Assembly: GCA_001443525.1 (NCBI GenBank)
Contig: LKPX01000039.1
Span: 1-32,406 of the forward strand
Direction: 5' to 3'
DNA length: 32,406 nucleotides
Origin: Desulfobacteraceae bacterium RAAP-1
GTDB lineage: Bacteria > Desulfobacterota > Desulfobacteria > Desulfobacterales > Desulfatirhabdiaceae
Each line of letters begins with the position of its first letter. The stretch's first letter is position 1. Below the pieces are notes generated by a model, which worked only from the letters and a program-made list of their open reading frames with translations, was not told the DNA's origin and did not search any database. Positions 6,030-14,157 of this stretch are shown piece after piece. Position numbers and translations under genes: made by a program.

Positions 6030-8180
6030 TTAATTGATGACGCGTTGAACACTCTGAATGGCTCTGATCTTTCGAATTTCGGCTATCAGCCGATTCAAAT
6101 GGTCTATACTGCGAATTGAAAGCGTAATAAGACTATCGACGATCTGGTTATCACCGGTCGTTGAATTGATACTCAGTATATTAGCCCCGTTCTTGCTGAT
6201 AGTGATGGCCAGATCCGCCAGTAAACCCACCCTGTCCAAAGACTTAATATGGATGTTCACCGGATAACTTTCCGAAGTAGTATCATCCCAGTTCACATCG
6301 ATCTGGCGTTCAGAACTCATGGTTCGTGCATTGATACAGTTGATGCGATGGATGGTGACTCCGTAGCCGCGGGTGATATATCCGGTGATGGGATCTCCGG
6401 GAACAGGGTTGCAGCATTTTCCGAACTTGACCAGGATGTCATCTATTCCTTTGACAACGATGCCGCTGCTTTTCTGTTTTTTCTTCCGAACCTTTCCAAT
6501 CAGTTTTTCCAGCAGGGATTCTTGAACTTCTTCAATGTCTGCCTTGGATGAAAATTTCCTGAGAATCTGAAGCGGTGTTATTTTACCATATCCGACGCTG
6601 GCCAATAAATCATCCACTGTTTTAAGCCCGAAATGGGCCACCACGTCATCAGTTTCAGCCGATTTGAGAAGTTCAGGGAAATTAAGCCGATGTTTACGAA
6701 AGGCCTTTTCGCACATTTCCCGGCCAAGGCTGATGCTGCGATCTTTTTCCTGGGTTCGAACCCATTGTTGAATTTTCGACCTGGCCTTGACGGTGTGAAC
6801 GAAACTAAGCCAGTCTTTACTGGGAAAATGGTTTTTGGTGGTGATGATTTCAACGCTGTCGCCGGTTACCAGTTGATATTGAAGCGGTACGATCCGTCCG
6901 TTGATTTTAGCGCCTGTACACTGATTGCCGACTTCCGTGTGAATCATATAGGCAAAATCAATAGGGGTCGCTCCTTTGGGCAGGGCTTTGACTTCTCCGT
7001 GGGGCGTAAATACATAGACATCATCCGGAAACAAATCGAGCCGGACATTTTCCATGAATTCACTGGGGTTGCGGATATTTTGCTGATTTTCGATCAGGTT
7101 CTGTATCCAGGCGAATTGTTGGCGGATGGATTCATCGGCTTTCTGTCCTTCCTTATAGCTCCAGTGAGCGGCGATTCCTGATCTGGCAACCTTATCCATT
7201 TCCCATGTCCGAATCTGGATCTCGATGCGTCTGCCGTCAGGCCCGATGACGGTCGTGTGCAGGGACTGATACATATTGGGCTTGGGACGTCCGATATAGT
7301 CTTTGATTTTGGAATCGATGGGTTTCCACATTCCGTGAATCAATCCGAGAGCTGCATAGCACTGGCCGACTGTATCCAGTATGATTCTGAACGCGATGAT
7401 ATCATAGATTTCTTCAAACGGAAGCGACTGTTTGATCATCTTCTGGCGGATACTGAGCAGATTTTTATATCGTCCAAGCACCTGGCATTTGAAGTTGTTT
7501 TCCGCCATTTTATCGCGGATGATGGTTTTGACTTTTTCGATGTATGTTTCCCGTTCGACCATGTCCTTGCTGAGCAGGCTTCGGATGGTTTCGTATTCTT
7601 CGGGATAAATATATTTAAATGATATATCCTCCAGTTCGTTCTTGATCCAGTATATACCTAATCGGGATGCGATTGGCGCGTAAATATCCAGAGTCTCCTG
7701 GGCGATTTCCTGCTTCCGTTTTTCGGTTTTATGGTACTGAAGGGTTCGCATGTTGTGGATGCGATCCGCCAGTTTGATCAGAATTACCCGGATATCGTCG
7801 GCCATTGCCAGGAGCATCTTCCGGATGCTTTCCGCCTGACGCGCCTGAGAGCTGTCAAAAGTTACGGAACTTAGTTTGGTGACGCCAGATACGATATGGG
7901 CAACCTCCGGCCCGAACATCTGATGGATTTCTTCTTCGGTGGCATGGGTGTCTTCGATGACATCGTGAAGCAGTCCGGATGCAATACTGACCGGATCCAG
8001 CTTCATGTCCGCCAGGATACCAGCTACTTCAAGAGGATGTGACAGGTAGGGCTCTCCGCTCAGACGCACCTGCCCATCATGCACCCGAGCGGAATACACA
8101 TATGCACGCTCCACCAGATTAGTATCCGCATCCGGATCATAATCTGTAATTTTATCGATGATATCGCTGATTCGTATCAT
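6030..8180 (-). CDS. rel: Bifunctional (p)ppGpp synthetase/hydrolase (Rel/SpoT)
   Basis: 716 aa. The N-terminal HD hydrolase has its metal residues: H48, H72-D73, E76-D77 in LLHDVIEDT, and D139 in KLADRIHNMRTL. The synthetase domain has EIYDIIAFR (D260), a KIKD motif (291-294), NMYQSLHTTVIGP and EIQIRT (E320). A TGS domain (about 386-446), a helical/CC region with conserved cysteines and a C-terminal ACT domain (about 640-716) follow. It makes and degrades ppGpp in amino-acid starvation. The RxKD motif of bifunctional enzymes has Lys for Arg here. The frame extends to 8273, but that part overlaps proS; Met at 8180 begins the conserved region, although no good SD is seen. It is downstream of ispG and proS on the same strand. 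Confidence 0.95.
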   Translation of the reverse strand: MIRISDIIDKITDYDPDADTNLVERAYVYSARVHDGQVRLSGEPYLSHPLEVAGILADMKLDPVSIASGLLHDVIEDTHATEEEIHQMFGPEVAHIVSGVTKLSSVTFDSSQARQAESIRKMLLAMADDIRVILIKLADRIHNMRTLQYHKTEKRKQEIAQETLDIYAPIASRLGIYWIKNELEDISFKYIYPEEYETIRSLLSKDMVERETYIEKVKTIIRDKMAENNFKCQVLGRYKNLLSIRQKMIKQSLPFEEIYDIIAFRIILDTVGQCYAALGLIHGMWKPIDSKIKDYIGRPKPNMYQSLHTTVIGPDGRRIEIQIRTWEMDKVARSGIAAHWSYKEGQKADESIRQQFAWIQNLIENQQNIRNPSEFMENVRLDLFPDDVYVFTPHGEVKALPKGATPIDFAYMIHTEVGNQCTGAKINGRIVPLQYQLVTGDSVEIITTKNHFPSKDWLSFVHTVKARSKIQQWVRTQEKDRSISLGREMCEKAFRKHRLNFPELLKSAETDDVVAHFGLKTVDDLLASVGYGKITPLQILRKFSSKADIEEVQESLLEKLIGKVRKKKQKSSGIVVKGIDDILVKFGKCCNPVPGDPITGYITRGYGVTIHRINCINARTMSSERQIDVNWDDTTSESYPVNIHIKSLDRVGLLADLAITISKNGANILSINSTTGDNQIVDSLITLSIRSIDHLNRLIAEIRKIRAIQSVQRVIN

Positions 8181-8215
8181 ACTGGTTAGGTTATCGAAAT
8201 ACCCTTTCTGGCAAT

Positions 8216-9736
8216 TTAGTAGGCTTTTGCAAAGACAACACGCCGTTCGCTGGGAGCACCGCAGCAGATGCATTGTCCTTTTTCGTCTTTGGCGTCAAAA
8301 GGAATACATCGGATGGTCACGCTCAGGTCGTTCTTGATGGTGGATTCACAATTTGGAGAACCGCACCAGTGAGACAGCGCAAAGCCGCCGTGAATTTCAG
8401 GTTTTTCAAGATTTCGGGGAGTAAAAAAATCGTAAAAAGCGGTTTTTTCATCGATGATATGTGTGTGATCATCCCGGAAATTAAGCGCCCGGTCGTACAG
8501 GGTCAACTGGATATTATCAAGTATCTGCGGAATTTCACTTAAAAACTGCGCCCGATTCATGGATGTCTTTTCCCGATGATCGCGATCCCGACGTGCAAAA
8601 ACAACGGAATTTTCGGCCATATCCCGCGGGCCGATTTCTACTCGGATCGGGATCCCCTTGCGAATCCAGTCCCAGCCTCTGGCGCCGCCGATATCCCGAT
8701 CATCGATTTCAACCTGGATTCTGCGGTTATGATAGTCCAGGTCTCTGAGTTTGGAAGCCAGCCGGTGAGTATAAGACATGATTTCGGAGCGTTCATCCGG
8801 ATTGCGGACAATAGGCAGCAGTACAATATGGGAAGATGCGATCATGGGCGGCAGAATAATGCCGTCATCATCCCCGTGCGTCATAATAACCCCGCCGATC
8901 ATTCGGGTGGATGCCCCCCAGGATGTCGTCCAGCCGTATTCCTCGGTTTCTTCGCGGGTTTGAAATTTGATTTGAGAAGCTTTGGCGAAATTCTGCCCCA
9001 GGAAATGCGATGTTCCTGCCTGGAGCGCCTTTCTGTCCTGCATCATGGCTTCGATGCAAAGGGTTTCCACAGCGCCCGGAAATGTTTCCGCCCGGGTCTT
9101 TTTCCCCCGTATCACCGGTATTGCCAGATATTCTTCCACAAATCGGGCGTAAATTTCCAGCATCATGAGGGTGCGTTCATACGCTTCTTCGGAAGTTGCA
9201 TGAACGGTATGGCCTTCCTGCCATAAAAATTCACTGGTTCTCAGAAAAATGCGGGTCCGCATTTCCCATCGCACCACATTACCCCACTGGTTAAGCAGCA
9301 TAGGCAGATCGCGATAGCTGGATATCCATTTTGAAAACGCGTCTCCGATGATGGTTTCTGAGGTGGGTCTTACCACCAGGGGCTCTGCCAGGAGGCCGGC
9401 CGGCTGTAATTCGCCATTGGCGCCTTTTTCAAGGCGATGGTGGGTAACGACTGCACACTCCTTGGCGAATCCCTCGACATGATCGGCTTCTTTTTGCAGG
9501 AAGCTCAGAGGAATGAACAGCGGGAAATATGCGTTCTTGACACCCGTATCCTTGAACATGTCATCTAACACCCGCACCATGTTTTCCCACAGGGCGTATC
9601 CCCAGGGCTTGATGACCATGCATCCCCGGACAGGAGATTTTTCCGCCATATCCGATGCCTTGACCACCTGCTGATACCATTCCGGATAATCTTCCACCCG
9701 CGTTGGAGAAATTGCTGTTTTTTCCTTTTTTGCCAT
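8216..9736 (-). CDS. proS: Prolyl-tRNA synthetase, archaeal/eukaryote-like type (ProS type 3)
   Basis: 506 aa class II synthetase attaching proline to tRNA-Pro. Class II motifs are visible: VVRPTSETIIGDAFSKWI with NQWGNVVRWE (motifs 1-2), FLRTSEFLWQEGHT, and GWTTSWGASTRMIGG near motif 3. The anticodon-binding domain is followed by a C-terminal zinc-type domain with cysteines (SHWCGSPNC...CICCG) and a terminal Tyr in VFAKAY. This is the layout of the eukaryotic/archaeal-like ProRS, without the bacterial INS editing domain. ATG 9736 has AGAAAGGACTCGT upstream; the earlier ATG (9754) lacks an SD and would overlap ispG. It lies 14 nt after ispG and 35 nt before rel. Confidence 0.95.
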   Translation of the reverse strand: MAKKEKTAISPTRVEDYPEWYQQVVKASDMAEKSPVRGCMVIKPWGYALWENMVRVLDDMFKDTGVKNAYFPLFIPLSFLQKEADHVEGFAKECAVVTHHRLEKGANGELQPAGLLAEPLVVRPTSETIIGDAFSKWISSYRDLPMLLNQWGNVVRWEMRTRIFLRTSEFLWQEGHTVHATSEEAYERTLMMLEIYARFVEEYLAIPVIRGKKTRAETFPGAVETLCIEAMMQDRKALQAGTSHFLGQNFAKASQIKFQTREETEEYGWTTSWGASTRMIGGVIMTHGDDDGIILPPMIASSHIVLLPIVRNPDERSEIMSYTHRLASKLRDLDYHNRRIQVEIDDRDIGGARGWDWIRKGIPIRVEIGPRDMAENSVVFARRDRDHREKTSMNRAQFLSEIPQILDNIQLTLYDRALNFRDDHTHIIDEKTAFYDFFTPRNLEKPEIHGGFALSHWCGSPNCESTIKNDLSVTIRCIPFDAKDEKGQCICCGAPSERRVVFAKAY

Positions 9737-9750
9737 ACGAGTCCTTTCTG

Positions 9751-10878
9751 TCATATAAAACTGTTATCATCACATTTGCGTTGTTTGAGGGTACTGCTTT
9801 CTGCCTGTTCCTGCGATGGAATGCGGGATATTTCATCAAGCAGAACGGTCACCAGTTTCTCCTGCGGAAATTGTTTTACCACCTTGCCATGTCTGAACAA
9901 TACACCGACGCCATCGCCTCCGGCAACACCGACATCAGCTTCGCGTGCTTCTCCCGGACCATTGACCACACAGCCCATGATGGCGATTTTGATATCCAGG
10001 GTACTCGACAGCAGCGCTTTTTCGACCTGTTCCACGATATCGAAAAGATTGATGTTGCATCTGCCGCAAGTGGGGCAGGAAATGATTTCGGGCCCTCGAC
10101 GCCGGATATTCAGCGCCTTGAGAATTTCATAGCCGGTTCTGACTTCTTCAGCCGGATCCCGGGTCAACGACACCCGAAGCGTATCGCCGATACCTTCATA
10201 CAACAGCATTCCGATTCCCAGAGAAGACTTAACAATGCCCGAGTAGAGCGAACCGGCTTCTGTCACGCCGACATGCAGCGGCAGGTCGGTTTCCTGCGAC
10301 AGCAGGCGATAGGCTTCCAGCGTCCGATGCACATCGGATGCCTTGATAGAGACTTTCAGCTCATGAAAATCCATCGAGCGCAGCATATCGATATGCCGGA
10401 CAGCACTTTCAACCATTGCCTGGGCATTGACGCCATTGTATTTTTTGATTATATCCTTTTCAAGAGATCCGGCATTGACGCCAATCCGGATGGGGATTTG
10501 AAAAGATTTGGCGCAGGCGACGATTTCCTGAATTTTTCTGACGCTGCCGATGTTGCCAGGGTTAATGCGCAGTCCGTCTGCACCGGCATTGGCGGCGGCA
10601 ATCGCCAGCCGGTAATCAAAATGAATATCGGCGATCAGTGGAATAGAAATCTGCTGTTTGATAGCTGAAATTGACTGCGCGGCCTCAGGGTCGGGAACCG
10701 CGACTCGAATAATTTCACAGCCCGCATCTTCCAGCCGGTGTATCTGTGCTACCGTAGCCGGAATATCCTGGGTGTGGGTATTGGTCATGGACTGAACTGC
10801 TATCGGCGCCATGCCGCCGACGCTAACAGATCCGACCCGGATTTGCCGGGTCGGTTTACGCCGGATGGGAGATATCAT
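9751..10878 (-). CDS. ispG: 4-hydroxy-3-methylbut-2-enyl diphosphate synthase (IspG/GcpE)
   Basis: 375 aa. A [4Fe-4S] enzyme that converts MEcPP to HMBPP in the MEP isoprenoid pathway. The iron-sulfur ligands are visible: C268 and C271 in SCPTCGRC, and C303 in IMGCVVNGPGE with E310. These positions match the bacterial short-form enzyme almost exactly. The TIM-barrel part has VQSMTNT and LRINPGNIG. The frame reads back to 10926, but that ATG has no SD and nearly coincides with the likely transcript start. ATG 10878 (MISPIRRKPTRQI) has GATGG upstream and the normal family N-terminus. It is the first gene of an ispG-proS-rel unit and diverges from the C-Q-L-G protein gene. Confidence 0.93.
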   Translation of the reverse strand: MISPIRRKPTRQIRVGSVSVGGMAPIAVQSMTNTHTQDIPATVAQIHRLEDAGCEIIRVAVPDPEAAQSISAIKQQISIPLIADIHFDYRLAIAAANAGADGLRINPGNIGSVRKIQEIVACAKSFQIPIRIGVNAGSLEKDIIKKYNGVNAQAMVESAVRHIDMLRSMDFHELKVSIKASDVHRTLEAYRLLSQETDLPLHVGVTEAGSLYSGIVKSSLGIGMLLYEGIGDTLRVSLTRDPAEEVRTGYEILKALNIRRRGPEIISCPTCGRCNINLFDIVEQVEKALLSSTLDIKIAIMGCVVNGPGEAREADVGVAGGDGVGVLFRHGKVVKQFPQEKLVTVLLDEISRIPSQEQAESSTLKQRKCDDNSFI

Positions 10879-10930
10879 ACATCCATCATCTATAGAGTGA
10901 AGAGAATTATTGGTAAAAAACGGCATCAGC

Positions 10931-10961
10931 GTTTTTCATACTTCAATTTCTTATGAAAAAC
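10931..10961. promoter_or_regulatory. 9-bp inverted repeat in the ispG / C-Q-L-G gene divergent region
   Basis: GTTTTTCAT (10931-10939) and ATGAAAAAC (10953-10961) are perfect inverted arms 13 nt apart. On the minus strand they overlap a moderate promoter candidate for ispG (TTGTTT, 17 nt, TATGAA). They sit about 36 nt upstream of the divergent gene's start. It is either an operator for one or both genes or a leader stem-loop. Confidence 0.4.
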
Positions 10962-10996
10962 AAATATAAATCACATGATCCTGGAGAAATACACTT

Positions 10997-11410
10997 ATGG
11001 CATCTGACAATGGTTTCGAGTTTGTCGAGAACGTTGACGATATCCGGCAGGCTATAGAACAGCGAAGCAACCAAAGAAAAATCACTTGTGCAGAAGCATT
11101 CAATATCGCCGCAGATATGAACATTTCACCTGAGACCGTTGGGAAACTGATAGACGATCTGGGGATAAAACTGACGCATTGCCAGTTAGGGCTTTTTGGC
11201 CACAGTCCGGATAGAAAAAAGGTCACGGAAGCATCAAATATCTCTGAAGACCTGAAAAACGCGATTACGGCAGCTTCTGAAGATGGCAGGGTATCCTGTA
11301 GAGCTGTATGGAACATAGCGCTGCGGATGCAGATCGCCAGGCAGAATGTCAGCAACGCCTGCGAGGGGTTGAAAATCCGCATCAAGCCATGTCAGTTGGG
11401 AGCATTTTAG
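10997..11410 (+). CDS. Unnamed protein with two winged-helix-like repeats ending in C-Q-L-G-x-F
   Basis: 137 aa, cytosolic, no signal or membrane segment. It is an internal duplication: residues 14-68 and 84-137 align without gaps over about 54 positions, with about 19 identities. Each unit has a Cys in I/V-T/S-C (C31, C101), an A-x-N-I-A helix, a turn, a helix with V, then L-x-I-K/R ending in CQLGLFG (C62) or CQLGAF (C132). Both Cys pairs are 31 residues apart and the units repeat every 70 residues. The pattern resembles a small helix-turn-helix or winged-helix fold, possibly a redox- or metal-responsive regulator; that is inference. I recall CQLG-type motifs in hypothetical deltaproteobacterial proteins but know no function. 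GGAG lies 10 nt before the ATG. It ends in a 29-nt tail-to-tail overlap with the HMG-CoA-lyase-like gene. Confidence 0.8.
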   Translation: MASDNGFEFVENVDDIRQAIEQRSNQRKITCAEAFNIAADMNISPETVGKLIDDLGIKLTHCQLGLFGHSPDRKKVTEASNISEDLKNAITAASEDGRVSCRAVWNIALRMQIARQNVSNACEGLKIRIKPCQLGAF

Positions 11411-12407
11411 AAGAGCCGTCGGTAGAGTGCTCATGATGAGAATCTGCTGTAAGCCGATAGATTTTTCCGGGGAAAGTCCTGCCGAAAAAGGCTGCCATAT
11501 CTCTGGCGCAGGCCGCAATTTGAGCTGTATTCAGACCGGTGTCTATACCCAGTGAATTCAGAAGGTGCAGCGTATCTTCGGTTGCGATGTTGCCGGCGGC
11601 GTCCGGGATAAAGGGACATCCCCCCATGCCGGCCATGGACGTATCAAAATGGGTGATGCCGCAGGACAGGGCCGTCATCACATTGACCAGCCCAAGCCCC
11701 CGCGTGTCGTGCAGATGAAGGACAATGGGGATATTGCCAGCAGCAGGCATGACGGCGTCCAGCATTCTGCAAATGCTTACGGGTGTCGCCATGCCGGTGG
11801 TATCCGCCAGGCACAGCATATCGGCGCCGGCATCCAGGAGCGATTGCGCCGTTCGAATGATCGTCTCCACCGGAACTGGTTCTTCATAACCACTGCCGAA
11901 TACACACTGAATTCCGGCCCGAACCGCCATGCCGTATTGTTTGGCTAGGCTAACCATCTGAGCGCCCATATTCAGAGCCGCATTTGCGTTCATTCCCGCG
12001 TTATTCAGGCTGTGCCGATTGCCGGCGGATATAGACGCCTCGACATGGGTAATACCGGCGGCACGGGCGCGTTTGACACCGGTGAGGTTTAGAGTCAGAG
12101 CGCTGAACGCAACTCCGGAAATTCGGGGTAAAATTGCCGTCAGTGCTTCGGCGTCCGCCATCTGTGGTACCTTGTGCGGATGTACAAATGCGGTTACCTG
12201 AATATTTCGGAATCCGGCATCCACCAGGCGCAGAATAATCTCTTGCTTCAATGAGGTTGGAACGATTTTTTTCTCGAACTGAAATCCGTCACGGGGGCCG
12301 ACCTCGGTTAAGATCGCGCTGCCTGGAAATGTCTTTTTCATTGCACCGAATAAATCCTCAGTCATCATATCTGATGGATGTATCGGGTTATCATATCCTT
12401 TTATCAA
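11382..12407 (-). CDS. mvaB: Hydroxymethylglutaryl-CoA lyase family enzyme
   Basis: 341 aa TIM-barrel lyase. Family catalytic residues are visible: R39-D40 in TEVGPRDGFQFE, metal ligands in HLHDTRG (H231, H233), the catalytic Cys in GMGGCPFIPDAAGN (C264) and N272. These favour HMG-CoA lyase (HMG-CoA to acetoacetate + acetyl-CoA, as in leucine breakdown) over isopropylmalate or citramalate synthase. A 3-hydroxy-3-methylglutaryl-like side activity cannot be excluded. The first codon is TTG at 12407, with GGAG 5 nt upstream; the next ATG pair (12366-12368) has no SD. It follows the signalling cluster by only 27 nt, so it may be its last gene. Other leucine-degradation genes are not in the window. 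Confidence 0.85.
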   Translation of the reverse strand: MIKGYDNPIHPSDMMTEDLFGAMKKTFPGSAILTEVGPRDGFQFEKKIVPTSLKQEIILRLVDAGFRNIQVTAFVHPHKVPQMADAEALTAILPRISGVAFSALTLNLTGVKRARAAGITHVEASISAGNRHSLNNAGMNANAALNMGAQMVSLAKQYGMAVRAGIQCVFGSGYEEPVPVETIIRTAQSLLDAGADMLCLADTTGMATPVSICRMLDAVMPAAGNIPIVLHLHDTRGLGLVNVMTALSCGITHFDTSMAGMGGCPFIPDAAGNIATEDTLHLLNSLGIDTGLNTAQIAACARDMAAFFGRTFPGKIYRLTADSHHEHSTDGSSKMLPTDMA

Positions 12408-12434
12408 GGCTCCAATCCCTTTTAATTGTCCCCA

Positions 12435-13259
12435 TCATTCAGATTTCGGTTCTTCTTTAACAGTCAGAATCACCCCCTTCCCGGAAAACTCTCTGGAAAG
12501 AGGCGTTACACAGATATCCCGCAGGCAGGACCCTATAGACGCTCTGGAGATGTCCTGCGGTATGCCGGATGTCATCACCTCTACGATTTTCTTTTCGCTG
12601 TCTTCGGAAATATAATCCGACACAGATCTGCCGATCTGAATTTCCGCATCCACCGCATGCACGGCCCTATTTATCAGCACAATCATCAGCTCCGTACTTA
12701 CACCGATGATAGGGATGGGCAAATCCTCAAGAATGGCATGGGATAGTGCCAGTGCATGGTTCTGAATCTCCACCTTAAGAGTTCTTTCCTTGATGAGATT
12801 TTCGAGATTATCATTGATCTGCCGGAAAGATTCATTCTGCTCCAAAACTTTTTGATGAAGAGCCTTGTTGGTTTGTACCAGATCGTATTGTTCGAATGCC
12901 TGGCGGATTTCCAGCACCAGAGACTGATCGTTCCAGGGTTTCAGAAAGAACTTGTAAATATGGCCCTGGTTGATGGATTCGGTAATGGTGTCCACATCGG
13001 TATAGCCGGTCAGAATGATCCGGATCATATCGGGATAAAATTCCTTTACCCTTGCCATGAGTTCAGTCCCGCTCATTTCCGGCATTCGCTGGTCAGAGAT
13101 AATCATATGAACCGGGTTGTCCTGAAGCAGTTTCAGGGCATCTGCTCCGCTGGAAGTTGTCAGCAGCCTGTAACCCTCTTTTCGGAGCAGCCGTTTTAAT
13201 GCGTTCAGCACATTGACTTCATCGTCAACGCACAACACGGTATGTGAGAATTCTGTCAT
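12435..13259 (-). CDS. Response regulator: receiver + coiled coil + PAS-like domain
   Basis: 274 aa. The receiver (about 6-120) has the acidic pair in CVDDE, phospho-acceptor D56 in IISDQRMP, T84 in LTGY and K107 in FLKPWN, the pattern of RpfG-class receivers. A helical linker (about 125-170) leads to a PAS-like domain (about 170-270; LEDLPIPIIGVSTELMIVLIN). There is no DNA-binding, GGDEF or HD output, so it probably acts by protein contact or as a phosphorelay intermediate. It lies 15 nt after the HDOD gene in a same-strand run. Its receiver closely resembles that of the HD-GYP-like protein two genes upstream, suggesting both can be served by the same kinase. Confidence 0.85.
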   Translation of the reverse strand: MTEFSHTVLCVDDEVNVLNALKRLLRKEGYRLLTTSSGADALKLLQDNPVHMIISDQRMPEMSGTELMARVKEFYPDMIRIILTGYTDVDTITESINQGHIYKFFLKPWNDQSLVLEIRQAFEQYDLVQTNKALHQKVLEQNESFRQINDNLENLIKERTLKVEIQNHALALSHAILEDLPIPIIGVSTELMIVLINRAVHAVDAEIQIGRSVSDYISEDSEKKIVEVMTSGIPQDISRASIGSCLRDICVTPLSREFSGKGVILTVKEEPKSE

Positions 13260-13274
13260 AAAGGGGTATTTCTC

Positions 13275-14123
13275 CTATGGCTCTGTGAAAAACTGGCAGG
13301 CTGACGTGATTTCACCCTGAAGCCGAGGGTACCATTCGGACAGGGTCTGCAAGTGTGGCTGCAGAAATGCCGGAGCGTCTGAGAGGCCCTCCGGAAGCAC
13401 AGCCCTGCCTTCCGAATCCGGACAGCGGGTGTTTATTGCCAAAAAATCCGCGACGCTGATGATTGCGGCAGCTCGGTGGTTACTGGAAAATGCGCTGTGA
13501 TGATGCCGGATGGCGTCCACCAACGGCTGCGGCAGAAGCCATTTTTCGGCAAGATAGGCGCCAATTTCAGCATGATTTACGGCATTTTCCATTTTCTCTG
13601 CATCAACAAATGAAATGGCGTTTTCAACCGCCGTTAACCAGATTTTTTCAAAGTATTCGGTAAAATATTCCGCCAGAATCAATTTGCCGATATCGTGAAG
13701 CAGGCCGGCGGTAAAACAGTCTGACGACAGGGTCTTATCGCTATGATCCGCCAGATATTTGCTGATGACGGCCACTGCCAGAGAATGATTCCAGAAGTCC
13801 CGGATATTCAATCTCTTAAGATTTTTCAGCAACGCAAATGATTTCATTACTGAAAGGGACACTACTGCGTGCTGAACCGTATTGAATCCCAGAATAATCA
13901 CAGCGGTGCTGATACTGCTGATGGTCGATTTGAAACCATAAAAAGAAGAATTGACGAGCTTGAGTATCTTGGCTGTCATCATCTGATCTGTTTCAATAAC
14001 CCGGCTCAGTTGATCGGCCGTGATTTCCACATCCTGAAGCATCTGGTTGACTTTCAGGACAATGACCGGAAGCGTGGGCAGTTCGCGAATGCGATCGATT
14101 TGTTGAAAAAAATCAGGTTTCAT
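13275..14123 (-). CDS. HDOD domain protein
   Basis: 282 aa. The HDOD domain fills most of the protein: IRELPTLPVIVLKVNQML at the start, SSFYGFKSTISSISTAVIILG, then FWNHSLAVAVISKYLA, GLLHDIGKLILAEYF, NHAEIGAYLAEKW and AIRHHHS. The HD-type metal residues appear intact, unlike in many HDOD proteins. HDOD proteins are signalling adaptors linked to c-di-GMP, chemotaxis and stress networks; the biochemical activity is usually unknown. It has no receiver, so it probably takes input from the adjacent REC proteins. It is 34 nt downstream of the HD-GYP-like gene and 15 nt upstream of the REC-PAS gene. The SD is weak. Confidence 0.88.
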   Translation of the reverse strand: MKPDFFQQIDRIRELPTLPVIVLKVNQMLQDVEITADQLSRVIETDQMMTAKILKLVNSSFYGFKSTISSISTAVIILGFNTVQHAVVSLSVMKSFALLKNLKRLNIRDFWNHSLAVAVISKYLADHSDKTLSSDCFTAGLLHDIGKLILAEYFTEYFEKIWLTAVENAISFVDAEKMENAVNHAEIGAYLAEKWLLPQPLVDAIRHHHSAFSSNHRAAAIISVADFLAINTRCPDSEGRAVLPEGLSDAPAFLQPHLQTLSEWYPRLQGEITSACQFFTEP

Positions 14124-14157
14124 GGGAAATTGTTATGATCCTTTCATTGAAAATTTT

